From assembly GCA_025526935.1 (NCBI GenBank), contig JAHLKD010000075.1, positions 1 through 64,000 of the forward strand: a stretch of 64,000 nucleotides of DNA, written 5' to 3'. The stretch is from Cladochytrium replicatum (lineage: Eukaryota > Chytridiomycota > Chytridiomycetes > Cladochytriales > Cladochytriaceae). Of the stretch, positions 46,325 through 56,712 are shown piece by piece. The notes beneath the pieces were generated by a model. The model was not told where the DNA came from and did no database searches. It was given only the letters and a program-made list of their open reading frames with translations. The first letter of the stretch is position 1. Every line of letters begins with the position of its first letter. The translations under genes and the position numbers were made by a program.

Positions 46325-47123
46325 ATGGGATATTATTTTCGCAATCACAGCGACGAAACGGATCGCACGCATCGTCGTTCGCTATTCCTCGACAACAATA
46401 CAACTGTCGCCTTTAGTTTCGAAACATCACGATACGCGGAAAATGGCAGCTGCAGTCTCCTGGCGTTGGGAACGCAGTCGAACTCGCTCGACCTGGAAGG
46501 CAGTATCAATCGCATTACCATCGATTGACCTTGTCTTGTTGCACATGAATCATGTCCAGTTATTACAGATGGTCAGTCCCCAATGAACGTTTACAATCTC
46601 ATATGCACTCATTCTAACCTAAGTACAGCACGCTCATTTGCAACCCACTCGCTCACGGAGATCATGGTTGCGTGGACGCATTCCTCACAATATGTCTGAG
46701 CAATAGCCTATGCAGCGTTTATCCGGCGATTGCTTCAAACTCGTTAGCCCTTTTACAGTCAACCTACGGGAAAGATCGCGTTTGCGTATTCGTTACCCTG
46801 CTTCTCAAGTTTCTCAAAGTTGACCACAACATTTTTGCGAGAGATTGCACATCGTCAGAGGTATTCTTGTTGTGGCCGGGCGATGAGGTTTGGAGACTCG
46901 TCGAGTGTTCCAAAGGAGCTCTGACTTTGGCCGGCGCGGGGAGGATTCTGTCGGCTCGCCAACAATCGATGACGTTGTTCATCGGAATGAAACGCCGGAA
47001 AAAGCGTGGCGGGACTTCCTCACGATGGGCTTCCACAGGTTGTGGAGCCACACCAGTCATGGCCTCATCACCGTCCCATCCTCAATTCTTTGCAGTGATT
47101 CCGCAACCTTCCAGAAAAAATAA
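46325..47123 (+). CDS. Possible hypothetical gene, structure uncertain
   Basis: Several short frames that look more protein-like than random (46325-46528, starting MGYYFRNHSDE; 46640-46860; 46890-47123, HRNETPEKAWRDF) lie on the + strand with plausible splice sites between them (donor at about 46573, acceptor at about 46628). No family is recognised and a full model could not be closed. It may be a real small gene divergent from the TIR gene, or decaying sequence. Confidence 0.25.
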
Positions 47124-47313
47124 AATCGATGCATATAACTATAACGAGAAACAGAAGTTATACTATCCAAAGGAGTTGCGCGCAGCATCAGGTCTTGTCA
47201 ACCATGCCCCATCTACCTGCGTCTCCCACCATTTTGAAGTGTCCTTCATTACCTGATCCAAAAGAATCTAAGAATAACAACAGGGTTAATGGATGTGTTA
47301 TGCAACTTGATCG

Positions 47314-48603
47314 TTACCTACCAAAGCTCTTCCTAGGTACCTTGTCTGAAGTCACCACAGTTGCATATTCCAAGTTGATCAAGTTCCCAGTTGGAAAACG
47401 ATTTGCGGCGCCACCGTTAGTGGTAGACACGGGGGATGAAAGACTGCTCCGCTGAGACATCGTACCAATAGGAGCCTCGCACTCGATCGCGTTCTTTTTC
47501 CGCTCATCGACAAAGGCGACATTGATATCAAATACAGAGAACACTGTCTTCAAAATCAGGAATGTAATCAAGTGGAAAAATGATGAATATATACAGTAGG
47601 AGGTCTGTAGATCGGAAATGATGAATATATACAGTACGAGGTCTGTGATCGGATATCTACAGACCTCGTACTGTATATATTCATCATTTTTCCATATACC
47701 TGGTCATAGGAAAGCATTGTTTCCATATCAGCGACCTCCAACAGTTCTCGCACCTGTCCAAACAAAAGCGAGATTTCAGTTATTGAAAAATACCCGTCAG
47801 AGCTTATGGTTAGCTTACATCTTCTTTCGGAAGGTTCACCCGATAATTGAAATCCCCAACCCAAAAGATCACACTTTCAAAACGAAAAAAGTAAAGTAGT
47901 GGTACTAGTGGTGGACGCACTCATGATCTGATGTCGGGCGACCTGGGAAACTAAATCCGTTTGTTATGGTTTGGTCATCACGATTCCTCTCGTTCACGCT
48001 AGAATTCCCTTTGACCGACCATGTAAGCCCAACAGCAATACGATTGAAAATTCTCACTTACCGGCAGCCAGGTGTGCCGTTACAAACAGAACCCTAGTGT
48101 CATGATATTTATGCTCACTCCAATCCCACCATTTGTTCCCAGTCACGCCTCCCAAACTGCCTACAAAGATGAGCGAGCAGAAACCAACAGCATGAGCTTA
48201 GCATACCTTCTCTTTCGCATATCTACGTTTCGAATATGGGGAAAGCTGTCAACTCGTACATAAACCAAGTTTGCTAGAGCAACCAGATTCTGTGACCGCA
48301 ACTCCACATATTCCACTTCGCATGGGTTCCGATTGACTGCTTGGAACAATATTGAGTCCCATTTCTGTCGAAGAGAGTCCGTGTCAGCAGTGATAACCTG
48401 TTGTCCGATGCTTGATCATTGATCAGGGTGGAACAACAAAAACCGTAAATTTGTGGGAATTCTACATTTCCTGAATACCAAACACGTAAATATGAGGTGG
48501 TTGAGACAAATCCAACATTATTAGAAAGCGGAATATTTATAGAGACCGTCAAATAGCCATGCATTGATCGAAGATGGGTCTTTTCCTGCTGGGAGTACTC
48601 CAT
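47314..48603 (-). pseudogene. Broken inositol polyphosphate 5-phosphatase
   Basis: Minus-strand pieces in correct order match the 5-phosphatase catalytic domain: PQIYGFC (about 48440), the LVALANLVYVRVDSFPHI region (about 48210-48270), GGVTGNK and RVLFVTAHLAAG (about 48070-48150), and the hallmark FWVGDFNYRVNLPKED (about 47825-47875) followed by VRELLEVADMETMLSYDQ (about 47705-47760). Between GNK and VTAHLAAG the frame shifts twice: a one-base change after GNK hides a second reading, GGIGVSINI. The C-terminal part of the catalytic domain is not found. The downstream frame to 47314 is not recognisable as phosphatase. It would have removed the 5-phosphate from phosphoinositides; it is not functional as written. 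Confidence 0.7.
47579..47689. repeat. Long perfect hairpin with extra direct copy
   Basis: Arms 47616-47646 and 47659-47689 are perfect 31-bp inverted repeats (AAATGATGAATATATACAG outward end) around a 12-bp loop. A further direct copy of the left arm lies at about 47579-47608. It falls between exon-like pieces of the 5-phosphatase pseudogene. Confidence 0.9.
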
Positions 48604-48828
48604 TCACATTCATAATTGTCCGATAAAGGTGATTCCGACCATCGTCGTATTGACTTTCAAGCACCGGCGGGTACTATGTTACGAATCGTCAATCTCGCAT
48701 TTTGATGTGCGTTGAAACAAAATCGACAAAGGATCATCCTGCTCAATTTCCAATTTCCTGACTGTTTTATCGAGAGATGCCTATCCTTGATCATTTGTGT
48801 TGTCAGAAATCTTTGATTACTCTTGGAA
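48604..48828. other. Intergenic, nothing recognised
   Basis: Short stretch between the phosphatase pseudogene and the minisatellite; a few short frames with no known features. Confidence 0.3.
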
Positions 48829-49011
48829 GCGGGTTTGACATTGCGATATCCCATGAGGATTGCCCCTTTCTCCTTTTCAGCACACTGGGGCGGGTTTGAC
48901 ATTGCGATATCCCATGAGGATTGCCCCTTTCTCCTTTTCAGCACACTGGGGCGGGTTTGACATTGCGATATCCCATGAGGATTGCCCCTTTCTCCTTTTC
49001 AGCACACTGGG
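48829..49011. repeat. 61-bp minisatellite, three units
   Basis: Three essentially perfect units beginning GCGGGTTTGACATTGCGATA at 48829, 48890 and 48951. Frames running through it (95 aa on minus) are products of the repetition. Confidence 0.95.
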
Positions 49012-49138
49012 GCTAAATTTAGCCAATCAGATAGCGAGTTAGACGTCCAACTCCCTCCAATAATATAACCCGTTAGCGGCTTGTATTAAATTAATTCAAG
49101 CACCTCAACCCCAACAGTCCAACTCGCAAACACGCCCA

Positions 49139-50708
49139 ATGCGCGCAGAACATCAGAGTGCAGATACCCCAAAGAGGCGACCTGGTCGACCAAGGGGCAC
49201 CAAAAATAAAGTGGGGCACCAAGCTGGGAGTCCCAAGGTGGTCATCGACAGAGTGCTTCCAACCTGCAGCAAACGAGCAATGAAGCAGAATCATCAATGC
49301 TGCTGGCTACCAGCAGCACATCAAGCTCTAATACTTATACATTGTCTAATGCGGACAGCTGGGTCAGATCTGCAGCTCCAGTAGCACATTCGGGTGACTC
49401 TGTTGAAGGTAACTCCAAAAATATTGTTTACAAAATACTGAAAGTTTCCGTTGCTACTAAACAGGGAATAGTGCAGGGAAAGCTAATATTTCAGCGGATG
49501 TGCATTCAGACAGTGAATTTACCGGGCTTCATCATCAGCAATTGCAACCTGCAATTGCAACTTTTAGTTTCCAAAAGTGGCACAAGTCAAATTTCATTGT
49601 CAATGTCGATTGGAGAAGAGAAGGAGGAGATGATGTAATTTGACGATGATATGGCAGAACAGCTAGCAGTATATGACGAAATATTCGGTTTGAATATCTT
49701 TTCTGCAATGGACACTTCCAATTATGATAGTAGTGTGGTGCCAGAGAAAACACCAACAACTGTGGATCAAGCTTCGGCTACAGACATTTCTGATGTCAAT
49801 TATGTTAACGATATGAATTTGTCAGAAAGGAGCACCTTGATGCGAGCAACTATCACCAGAAAACTATCACACAATAATCAATCAGAATCAATTTCATCAT
49901 CAATATTATCATCACAAGATATTCAGTCCACTTCAGATTCTCTAAATATATCAGATATTGAAACAGGAGTAGCTGAAGACACTTTATCAATAATTGATAT
50001 TGATAATGAAGAAGTTGCTAATGAGAGTGATGAAGATGAACCAACAGAGAAATCACTTTCAGGCGTAGTTGAACAGTATATCACATCACTGTTTGAAAAA
50101 ATTAAATCACAAATAGAGAAGGATCCTGAAGGCCATCCAGAGTGCTACAGAGGCAGTCCACCATCAATGTAGAGTTCAACAGTTCCTCTAATAGTTTCGA
50201 GATCCATCACAAACTCTCGACATAGTTTCAAAATATCACCACACACATTCCGTCCAACCTTCAGCACACGTGGTGAATCATTTCTTGAGGATGTAATCCC
50301 TTCTCTTAAGGCAGATATTGTTCCACATGAGTTTGATGCAAGTACATCCTTTAAGGGTTTGCCTGGATTGAAAATCCCAGAGAATATTATTGTACACCAA
50401 CCAACTCCTGAAAATGCTGTCACACTATAAATTCAAATTTGAGTGATATGAAAATAATGTAATAGTTGCTGGCTTTGATACAGAATGGCCATGGAATCCA
50501 GTGACTAAGGTAAGTTAATCCAAAAATTTCTAAAGTTTTCTCATTTCTTTCTCTGAACGAAAAGTCATCGTACTGCAATAATACAAATTGCTTATAATAC
50601 ACAGGTGTGGATGTTTCAGGTAATTATCAGGATCAATATAAAATTGATGATACCACAATTTGGACTTCCATTGACTTCTATAAGGTTTCAAAATGGAAAA
50701 AGCTGCCT
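49139..50708 (+). pseudogene. Broken AT-hook / WRN-type 3'-5' exonuclease gene
   Basis: The N-terminal frame (from ATG at 49139) has an AT-hook, RRPGRPRGTKNK. 49651-50172 encodes an acidic, Ser-rich region, and a shifted frame to about 50428 continues it. At about 50460-50512 is VIVAGFDTEWPWNPVTK, the Exo I motif of DnaQ/WRN-like exonucleases (Asp and Glu in FDTEW), followed by a GT donor. After the intron comes KVIV, a frameshift, then AIIQIAYNTQVWMFQ (to about 50620), matching the next strand of the fold. The rest is cut off by the LTR at 50709. The stops and frameshifts show it is dead. AT-hook plus exonuclease suggests a DNA-bound, perhaps mobile-element-derived protein. Confidence 0.6.
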
Positions 50709-51185
50709 TGTTAAAAACCAAGGGCTTCTCCTGGCAGCGGTAGGGCGTCTTTAGCTGTACTGTAGCTAGCACAACAGCTCCAGGTTCCGTCTCTTGGCCC
50801 AGTACCTGTTCTCCCAGGTGTGTATATGCCTAATACTCCGACAGGCTGTACACTACACCCAAGCTGGTCAGGCAACCAGGGAATGCTGTGGTCAAAGACA
50901 TTGGTCACATCAACTCCTATATTCAAGTGAACAGTGCGTGTGGGCATACCTGTGGTCAAAGACATTGGTCACATCAACTCAAAGGACCAAGCCACACCAC
51001 ATTCCCCACTAAATGCCAAGATCACTCCACACAGGACCTGCCAAACATGGATATAAATACATGAAATACAAGTCCATAAATAAGAATGAAGAGGGATTGA
51101 CAAAAAAACTCTCAGGTCAAAGAGAAAAAAGACAACCCAAAGGATAACCCATATAGCAAACAGTCTGATATGCTAGTTTTTAACA
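50709..51185 (-). repeat. LTR-A, diverged
   Basis: 477 bp, starts TGTTAAAAACC and ends GTTTTTAACA (plus-strand reading). The first ~115 bp match LTR-B/C closely; the middle is unrelated in sequence but also holds a direct duplication (31 bp at 50885 and 50950). The flanking AGATGCCGCCTCGAAGAC resembles the polypurine-tract side of LTR-B. Confidence 0.8.
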
Positions 51186-52587
51186 GATGCCGCCTCGAAG
51201 ACGATACACTGGGTCACCGTGTATCGCTCGTCAAAAAAGACAAAAAAGAAGACATACGATAGAGAAACAGAAGGAATGTGTGTGGAGTTCACAACTAAAC
51301 TTACACAACCCCCAATCCAATATGACTGACTTCGAAATTTAGAAAGGACCAAAGGGATAGAGTACTCTGCTCGTACCATTTCAGGCATTCTAGATCAAAG
51401 ATCAAGGTAGACCACAATGGGCCCATAACATACGAAACCCCAGTGTGGTGGAATCGCAAGCAAAAGCGCAGGTGCAAAGCTAAACAACAATGCAAGTGCA
51501 GAAGCGGTGAACGAGACTAACTAGCAACGTTCTAATGGTAAGTGTCAAGGAACTGAGAGTGCAAGCTGATGAATGCAAAAATCAGGGATCCTCCATGACA
51601 AAACCCAAAGACAAAAGAGTGGAAGCTTGTGCACTAGCAACACCAGCTACGATAGGGGTATATAACACAAAAAATCCAGATTCAACTGGCGCAGGTGGTT
51701 TCTTCAAAAGCCGTTGACACATGTTGGTCTGTAACAGATCGAAAGGAAACCTCTTCATGGTATGCTGTGTCCAGAAACCAAGGTGATGTCTATGTGAAGA
51801 CAACCGTGGGAAACAAAACGCGTCACGTGCTGCGCCACATGCCCGAATTTGGTGGAAACTCGTCAACGTGAAGTAGACCCCAATCTCCAAGGCCAGAAAA
51901 GTCCAGCAAACTTCATGTATCCGCGTTGCGCGCGATGCATCCACAGGCAATGGAGGTGCCATCTCAAGAAACAATGGAGTTGTTGAAGGAAAAAAAGTTC
52001 ATGATGCATGCATACAGACATGTCACCATAACTCTGCAGGCAGCCAACGAAACCAAGCGAGCAATACACGAATCGATTCGCAATGCGTAGGCGATGGTTT
52101 TGATAGGCACTTGCCGTGGTCCAGCGAGAACTGACGGATCAAAGCTGAAAGCTTCGAAATGCTGTAGCTCCATGAATCCTCCGCCAAATGACGCGAGCTG
52201 GGCACCAATCAATCCGGCTTGATGAGACGGTTCTTCTGAGGTACTGTTCGCGACGATCAGACAAGAATTGGCGAAATCAAAAATCGAAGACCTCTGGAGC
52301 AGACCAAAGGTAGTGAAGTTGGTCAAAAGGCTCAGGAGCAAAGATAGCAACATCAGAAAGCGAGGAAAGCGATGGTCTGTCGGAATTCCTCTCAAAAAAG
52401 TGTGCCAGAGTCCCCAGAGCAAAAAGAAGGTTGAAACCACCAGGGATGCTCGAGATACATAAGGAGCAAAACCCGTTCGCGTAGGAGGTGAGAATCGATC
52501 CTGAGAATCCTCCGTATCTGTAGTTCCATGTGTCGGTCCACACCGACTGAGACAAGAAGGTAATAGTTCCTGGATGAAACCACCACC
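51186..52587 (-). mobile_element. Short internal region of a non-autonomous LTR element
   Basis: 1.4 kb between LTR-A and LTR-B. Both edges look like retroelement internal edges: CCTCGAAGAC next to LTR-A, and CTGGATGAAACCACCACC next to LTR-B, the latter identical to the sequence just inside LTR-C and therefore probably the primer-binding side. Minus frames of 130, 158 and 149 aa are open but no gag, protease, RT or integrase is recognisable. Confidence 0.65.
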
Positions 52588-53056
52588 TGTTAAAAACCAA
52601 GGGCTTCTCCTGGCAGCGGTAGGGCGTGTTTAGCTGTACTTTAGCTAGCACAACAGCTCCAGGTTCCGTCTCTTGGCCCAGTTGAATATGGGGTGATGAT
52701 AAAGCAAATTCCCTTGTTGCACACAAGCACTCTGTGGCTAATACAAATCAAGGCTGGGATTGCTAACCAGGAAGACTGTGGTGTGTGAGTGTTTGGTTTG
52801 TTCCACTGTCTCCTTTATTTATACCTGTGGTGTGTGAGTGTTTGGTTTGTTCCACTGTCTCAAGGAACCAGCCACCCTCACACCGCAATAAATATTCCCA
52901 CACAGAAGAATATTCAACAATTACAATAAAGAAAATAAACAGCATGACTGCCCAAAGCATAAATCGAGCAATAGCATAAAACCTTCTCAAGCCCAAGAGA
53001 AAAGCCTATTGCACAAAACAATGGGTAAGCCCTCCAAGGGTACACAGAATTTAACA
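52588..53056 (-). repeat. LTR-B (3' LTR of the long element)
   Basis: 469 bp, TGTTAAA...TTTAACA. I noted only two differences from LTR-C (one A-run indel near the edge, and CC versus AC near 52986). A 37-bp direct duplication (52776-52812 and 52825-52861) brackets CTTTATTTATAC, which on the transcribed minus strand reads GTATAAATAAAG, a likely TATA box. Confidence 0.92.
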
Positions 53057-53112
53057 GGTGCCCCCTCGAAGATGAGCTTTTGGGTCACCAAAGCTCATGT
53101 CATCAGATAAAC

Positions 53113-53331
53113 TCAAAAAAGAATGAAAACACCTGCACGCTCCTTGTACTCTGCAACAGTGTCAGCTGAATGTTCTTCCAGTTCGTCAGCAGGTTTCCAG
53201 GAGTCATCAGAGGGCGGATAGCCTAACCAACGCACACGAAACTGGAGTTTCCCGCGATGTTTCCGGTGAGCCACTATTCGTTCGACTTCATACCATTCAC
53301 CATCTTCTTCGAGCTCCGGTTCTGGCCTATC
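53113..53331 (-). pseudogene. Chromodomain cut off from the polyprotein by one stop
   Basis: In frame with the 920-aa ORF and directly after its TGA stop (53332-53334), 72 codons read as a chromodomain: EWYEVERIVAHRKHRGK, then LQFRVRWLGYPPSDDSWKPA, with the aromatic residues expected for methyl-lysine binding. The frame ends at 53113. This marks the element as a chromovirus. The single stop either arose by mutation or is read through. Confidence 0.85.
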
Positions 53332-56094
53332 TCAACCTTGCTGCCGGGGAGCAGGAGGTTCATGCTTCTTCAACATTGAAACATGAAACCAAGGATTGAC
53401 ACGAGAAAACTTTTTGGGAAGTGCAAGACGGTAGGTGTCGTACTTGCCCACTTCCTCAACGACAAATGGACCAACCCAAGATTCCGATAGTTTCCGTTGA
53501 TAGAACTTCATATGCTTGGTGGTGAGCATAACATCGTCTCCAACTTTGAATATTGGAATTGGCCTCTTAGTGTCCTGAGCTCTTTTATAATACTCCTGAT
53601 ATTCTGAATAAAGTGTAGTGCACTGGATTTGCAATTCCCTCAATCGATCGACTAGTCTTTCTGCATCAGCTGACCGTAGGGCACGATGTTCTGACGAATC
53701 GATAAGGGCTCCTGGACCAGTGGGATTATATCCCAAATCCTGTTCAAATCTGGTAACTCCCAAAGGTTCATTACTGGCTCGAACTTGTGAATTGATTGCG
53801 AACTCAACCATCGGAAGGTAACGCTCCCATGCTAACCCACAGTCATCCCCATCGTACACTGCATCAGCTAATTTGGATAGAACTGCAACTGCCAATTTCA
53901 CTGTGCTCTCTGCATATGGATTAGCCTGTGGATGATGAGCTGTACTAGAATGCTGCTCGATTCCCAATCGCTTCAGGACTGTCTGCGTCATCCCACTAAC
54001 AAAGGCAGATCCTCTATCTGATGTGAATCTCTCTGGTAAACCATGGAGTGGATAATATCTCTCGTATATCAAATTGCCAACTTCTTCGGATGTTGGGTTG
54101 ATGTTACACTTGTAGAGATGACATCGTGAAGAGAAGCAGCAGACTACAACAAGAATGCCAATCAATGGATGACAACCACAGAATGGACCTGCATTGTCTA
54201 AAGATGAATGAGCCCAACGACCAGTTATGGCTGCAATATTCCGGAGGAAAGTTGAATGAGGGGGTGCTCGGGCATGATCTTGACACACCTGGCAACCTTT
54301 GACCCATCTCCTGATCTTATGCAGCATCTTTGGAAACCAGAAGACTGTAGCTAATGCAGCAAACATTTTTTCAGCAGAAAAATGACCACCTCTTTCATGT
54401 CTATCCTGGAGGATAGTTGCTTCGGCAACCTCAGTTGGTACAAATACCTTCCAACCTCCAGCATTATGATACAGAATATTATCTATAAATTCCCAAGAGG
54501 TGGCAAAGACTCGCTCTTGCTCACTGCACTGCTTCAAATCTCCATTATTTTTTTCTATAATTGCTAGATAACGCTGTGCTGGCTTTTCCAAATCCTGAAC
54601 ACGCTCACGCCTCCACTGTTCATCACGATCGTCCCACCAGCGTGACACTGCAGAATTATCTTTGAACCGTAGCACCATAGCTTGAGCTTGCATTGGTTCT
54701 GTCCAAGCTTGACTAATTGCAACTTTTGTCACTGCTTTGAAAAACTTCCCTAACTCATTTGAGCTGGCATCATCAGCCTGGCCTGAAGAAGAAGTCCCAG
54801 CAAAAAGAGGTATGCTGTTTAGAGCATTCTGGTCTAACTTCTCTGATCGTTTGGTGAGAAGCCCAGTTTGTTGGAGTGCTGAAACAATTTCCAGTCCAAT
54901 GTTTCCCTGTGGAGGGGAAGATTGGCCAACTGGAAAGCTCTGGAAAACATCCGCTGTAGGTCCATGATAATCACTAGTTCCAAGTGTTTTCACTGTTGGT
55001 ACAGCTGCATCTTTCAAAACAAATTGGGCAGATGGTAAAACTGGGGAAGCTTGTTGTGATGCCGAGTCCTTTGGTCCAAGCTCTTGCATATCAGAGTGCT
55101 GATCGTCAGATGATGATGACACTGCAAGTAATGCTCGAATCTGATCACGATCCCTCTTCAATCTGTCACATTCAGCAATTGATAAATCCAAAGCTTCACG
55201 CAATTTGTGGTTGGCCCTGCATTCTGCTCGCCACAGACCACAAAATCGATCTGCCAACGTTGGAGGTCCATTTTCGTTTTGTGAAGAGACCTCGCTCCCA
55301 CGCCCGCTCTGCTGCGCCATTTCGCCGTCGGGTATGTTGGCGCGATCCAAACGAGTGCGAAGACTGGCTCCGGCAGCCTTCACTGAGGCCAATTCCGCCT
55401 CTACCAGTTCGGCCTCGATGCGGAGTTGGCTGGCAAGCTCTTGGGACACCTTCAACTGCTTCTCCAAGTCATCCAGAGCTGAAACTCGCTTTGCCTCCAC
55501 CGATCGAGCCGTCTCTAGCTCCGCTGCAGCACTGGCTGCCTTGCGCCGTGCTTCCGCTGCATTCTCCTGTGCAACGCGAAGCTCTCGACAAGCACTAGCC
55601 AGTTCCTGCTGCAGGTCTGCCAAGTTTTGGCCAATTCCATCATGGTTCGATAAATCGGCATCCCAAAAATCGGTCTGGGTCTGGGAATCAGTCCAACGCT
55701 TCTCTCCATCGTCCTCGACATCAGGAACATCAATGGGATCAAGCTGATCCGTCGCCAGAACCAAGTTATCCGCAAGCGCCGAGCACTGCATCACAAGTGC
55801 ATCGTTCTCGATTTCAAGCTGCTCGAGCGATACGGCCGATTCAGCGCGTCCCTCTTCACGCGCACGGTTTAGCAATTCCACAAGTGCATTCGGGACAGCG
55901 ATCTGGCCAGATCCAATACTGGCCAAAAATCCAGCAACGTCCTCCAATGAATACATCAACAAAAACGCATTCCTCCACGCATTGCGAGGTTCCCCCAAGC
56001 GCTCCGCAAGATGCCGCAATCGTTCCCGAGGTTCCAAAGGCTGTCCAACATGAGCCCTCGCCAAGCGATCCTGAACCCTCGAAGTTGTCGACAT
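53332..56094 (-). CDS. Ty3/gypsy gag-like/integrase fusion polyprotein
   Basis: 920 aa on the minus strand, ATG start. Residues 1-~500 are gag-like: an N-terminal helical region, then a long coiled coil (Ala/Glu/Leu-rich, 110-260) and a low-complexity part. Integrase follows: the zinc motif H566, H571, C601, C604, then the DDE core Asp633 (LDNAGPF), Asp693 (TSDRGSAF), Glu729 (NPYAES) with 35 residues between the last two, and the GPF module (SWVGPFVVEEVGKYD). Protease, reverse transcriptase and RNase H are absent, although the frame is open throughout. The near-identical LTRs show recent movement, so it was probably mobilised by enzymes from another element. Confidence 0.9.
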   Translation of the reverse strand: MSTTSRVQDRLARAHVGQPLEPRERLRHLAERLGEPRNAWRNAFLLMYSLEDVAGFLASIGSGQIAVPNALVELLNRAREEGRAESAVSLEQLEIENDALVMQCSALADNLVLATDQLDPIDVPDVEDDGEKRWTDSQTQTDFWDADLSNHDGIGQNLADLQQELASACRELRVAQENAAEARRKAASAAAELETARSVEAKRVSALDDLEKQLKVSQELASQLRIEAELVEAELASVKAAGASLRTRLDRANIPDGEMAQQSGRGSEVSSQNENGPPTLADRFCGLWRAECRANHKLREALDLSIAECDRLKRDRDQIRALLAVSSSSDDQHSDMQELGPKDSASQQASPVLPSAQFVLKDAAVPTVKTLGTSDYHGPTADVFQSFPVGQSSPPQGNIGLEIVSALQQTGLLTKRSEKLDQNALNSIPLFAGTSSSGQADDASSNELGKFFKAVTKVAISQAWTEPMQAQAMVLRFKDNSAVSRWWDDRDEQWRRERVQDLEKPAQRYLAIIEKNNGDLKQCSEQERVFATSWEFIDNILYHNAGGWKVFVPTEVAEATILQDRHERGGHFSAEKMFAALATVFWFPKMLHKIRRWVKGCQVCQDHARAPPHSTFLRNIAAITGRWAHSSLDNAGPFCGCHPLIGILVVVCCFSSRCHLYKCNINPTSEEVGNLIYERYYPLHGLPERFTSDRGSAFVSGMTQTVLKRLGIEQHSSTAHHPQANPYAESTVKLAVAVLSKLADAVYDGDDCGLAWERYLPMVEFAINSQVRASNEPLGVTRFEQDLGYNPTGPGALIDSSEHRALRSADAERLVDRLRELQIQCTTLYSEYQEYYKRAQDTKRPIPIFKVGDDVMLTTKHMKFYQRKLSESWVGPFVVEEVGKYDTYRLALPKKFSRVNPWFHVSMLKKHEPPAPRQQG

Positions 56095-56242
56095 ATTGTG
56101 CTCAGAAAAATGCGTAAAATAATCGAAACTGATCGCCCGTAATTCTTAGTAATCAGGGAAGTGTTTGTGTAGCCGGTAATACGTTCCTGAGTGAACGCAC
56201 AAAAAGGTCCAAAAATGGTGGGACCTGGATGAAACCACCACC

Positions 56243-56712
56243 TGTTAAAAAACCAAGGGCTTCTCCTGGCAGCGGTAGGGCGTGTTTAGCTGTACTTTAG
56301 CTAGCACAACAGCTCCAGGTTCCGTCTCTTGGCCCAGTTGAATATGGGGTGATGATAAAGCAAATTCCCTTGTTGCACACAAGCACTCTGTGGCTAATAC
56401 AAATCAAGGCTGGGATTGCTAACCAGGAAGACTGTGGTGTGTGAGTGTTTGGTTTGTTCCACTGTCTCCTTTATTTATACCTGTGGTGTGTGAGTGTTTG
56501 GTTTGTTCCACTGTCTCAAGGAACCAGCCACCCTCACACCGCAATAAATATTCCCACACAGAAGAATATTCAACAATTACAATAAAGAAAATAAACAGCA
56601 TGACTGCCCAAAGCATAAATCGAGCAATAGCATAAAAACTTCTCAAGCCCAAGAGAAAAGCCTATTGCACAAAACAATGGGTAAGCCCTCCAAGGGTACA
56701 CAGAATTTAACA
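56243..56712 (-). repeat. LTR-C (5' LTR of the long element)
   Basis: 470 bp, nearly identical to LTR-B, with the same internal duplication and TATA-like site. In the direction of transcription it precedes the polyprotein. Its outer end TTTAACA runs directly into the hAT terminus CAGTCTCCC, so no target duplication can be read. Confidence 0.92.

Noticed and set aside
54984-55747. 204-aa and 180-aa + frames
   Set aside because: Antisense to the coiled-coil part of the retroelement polyprotein.
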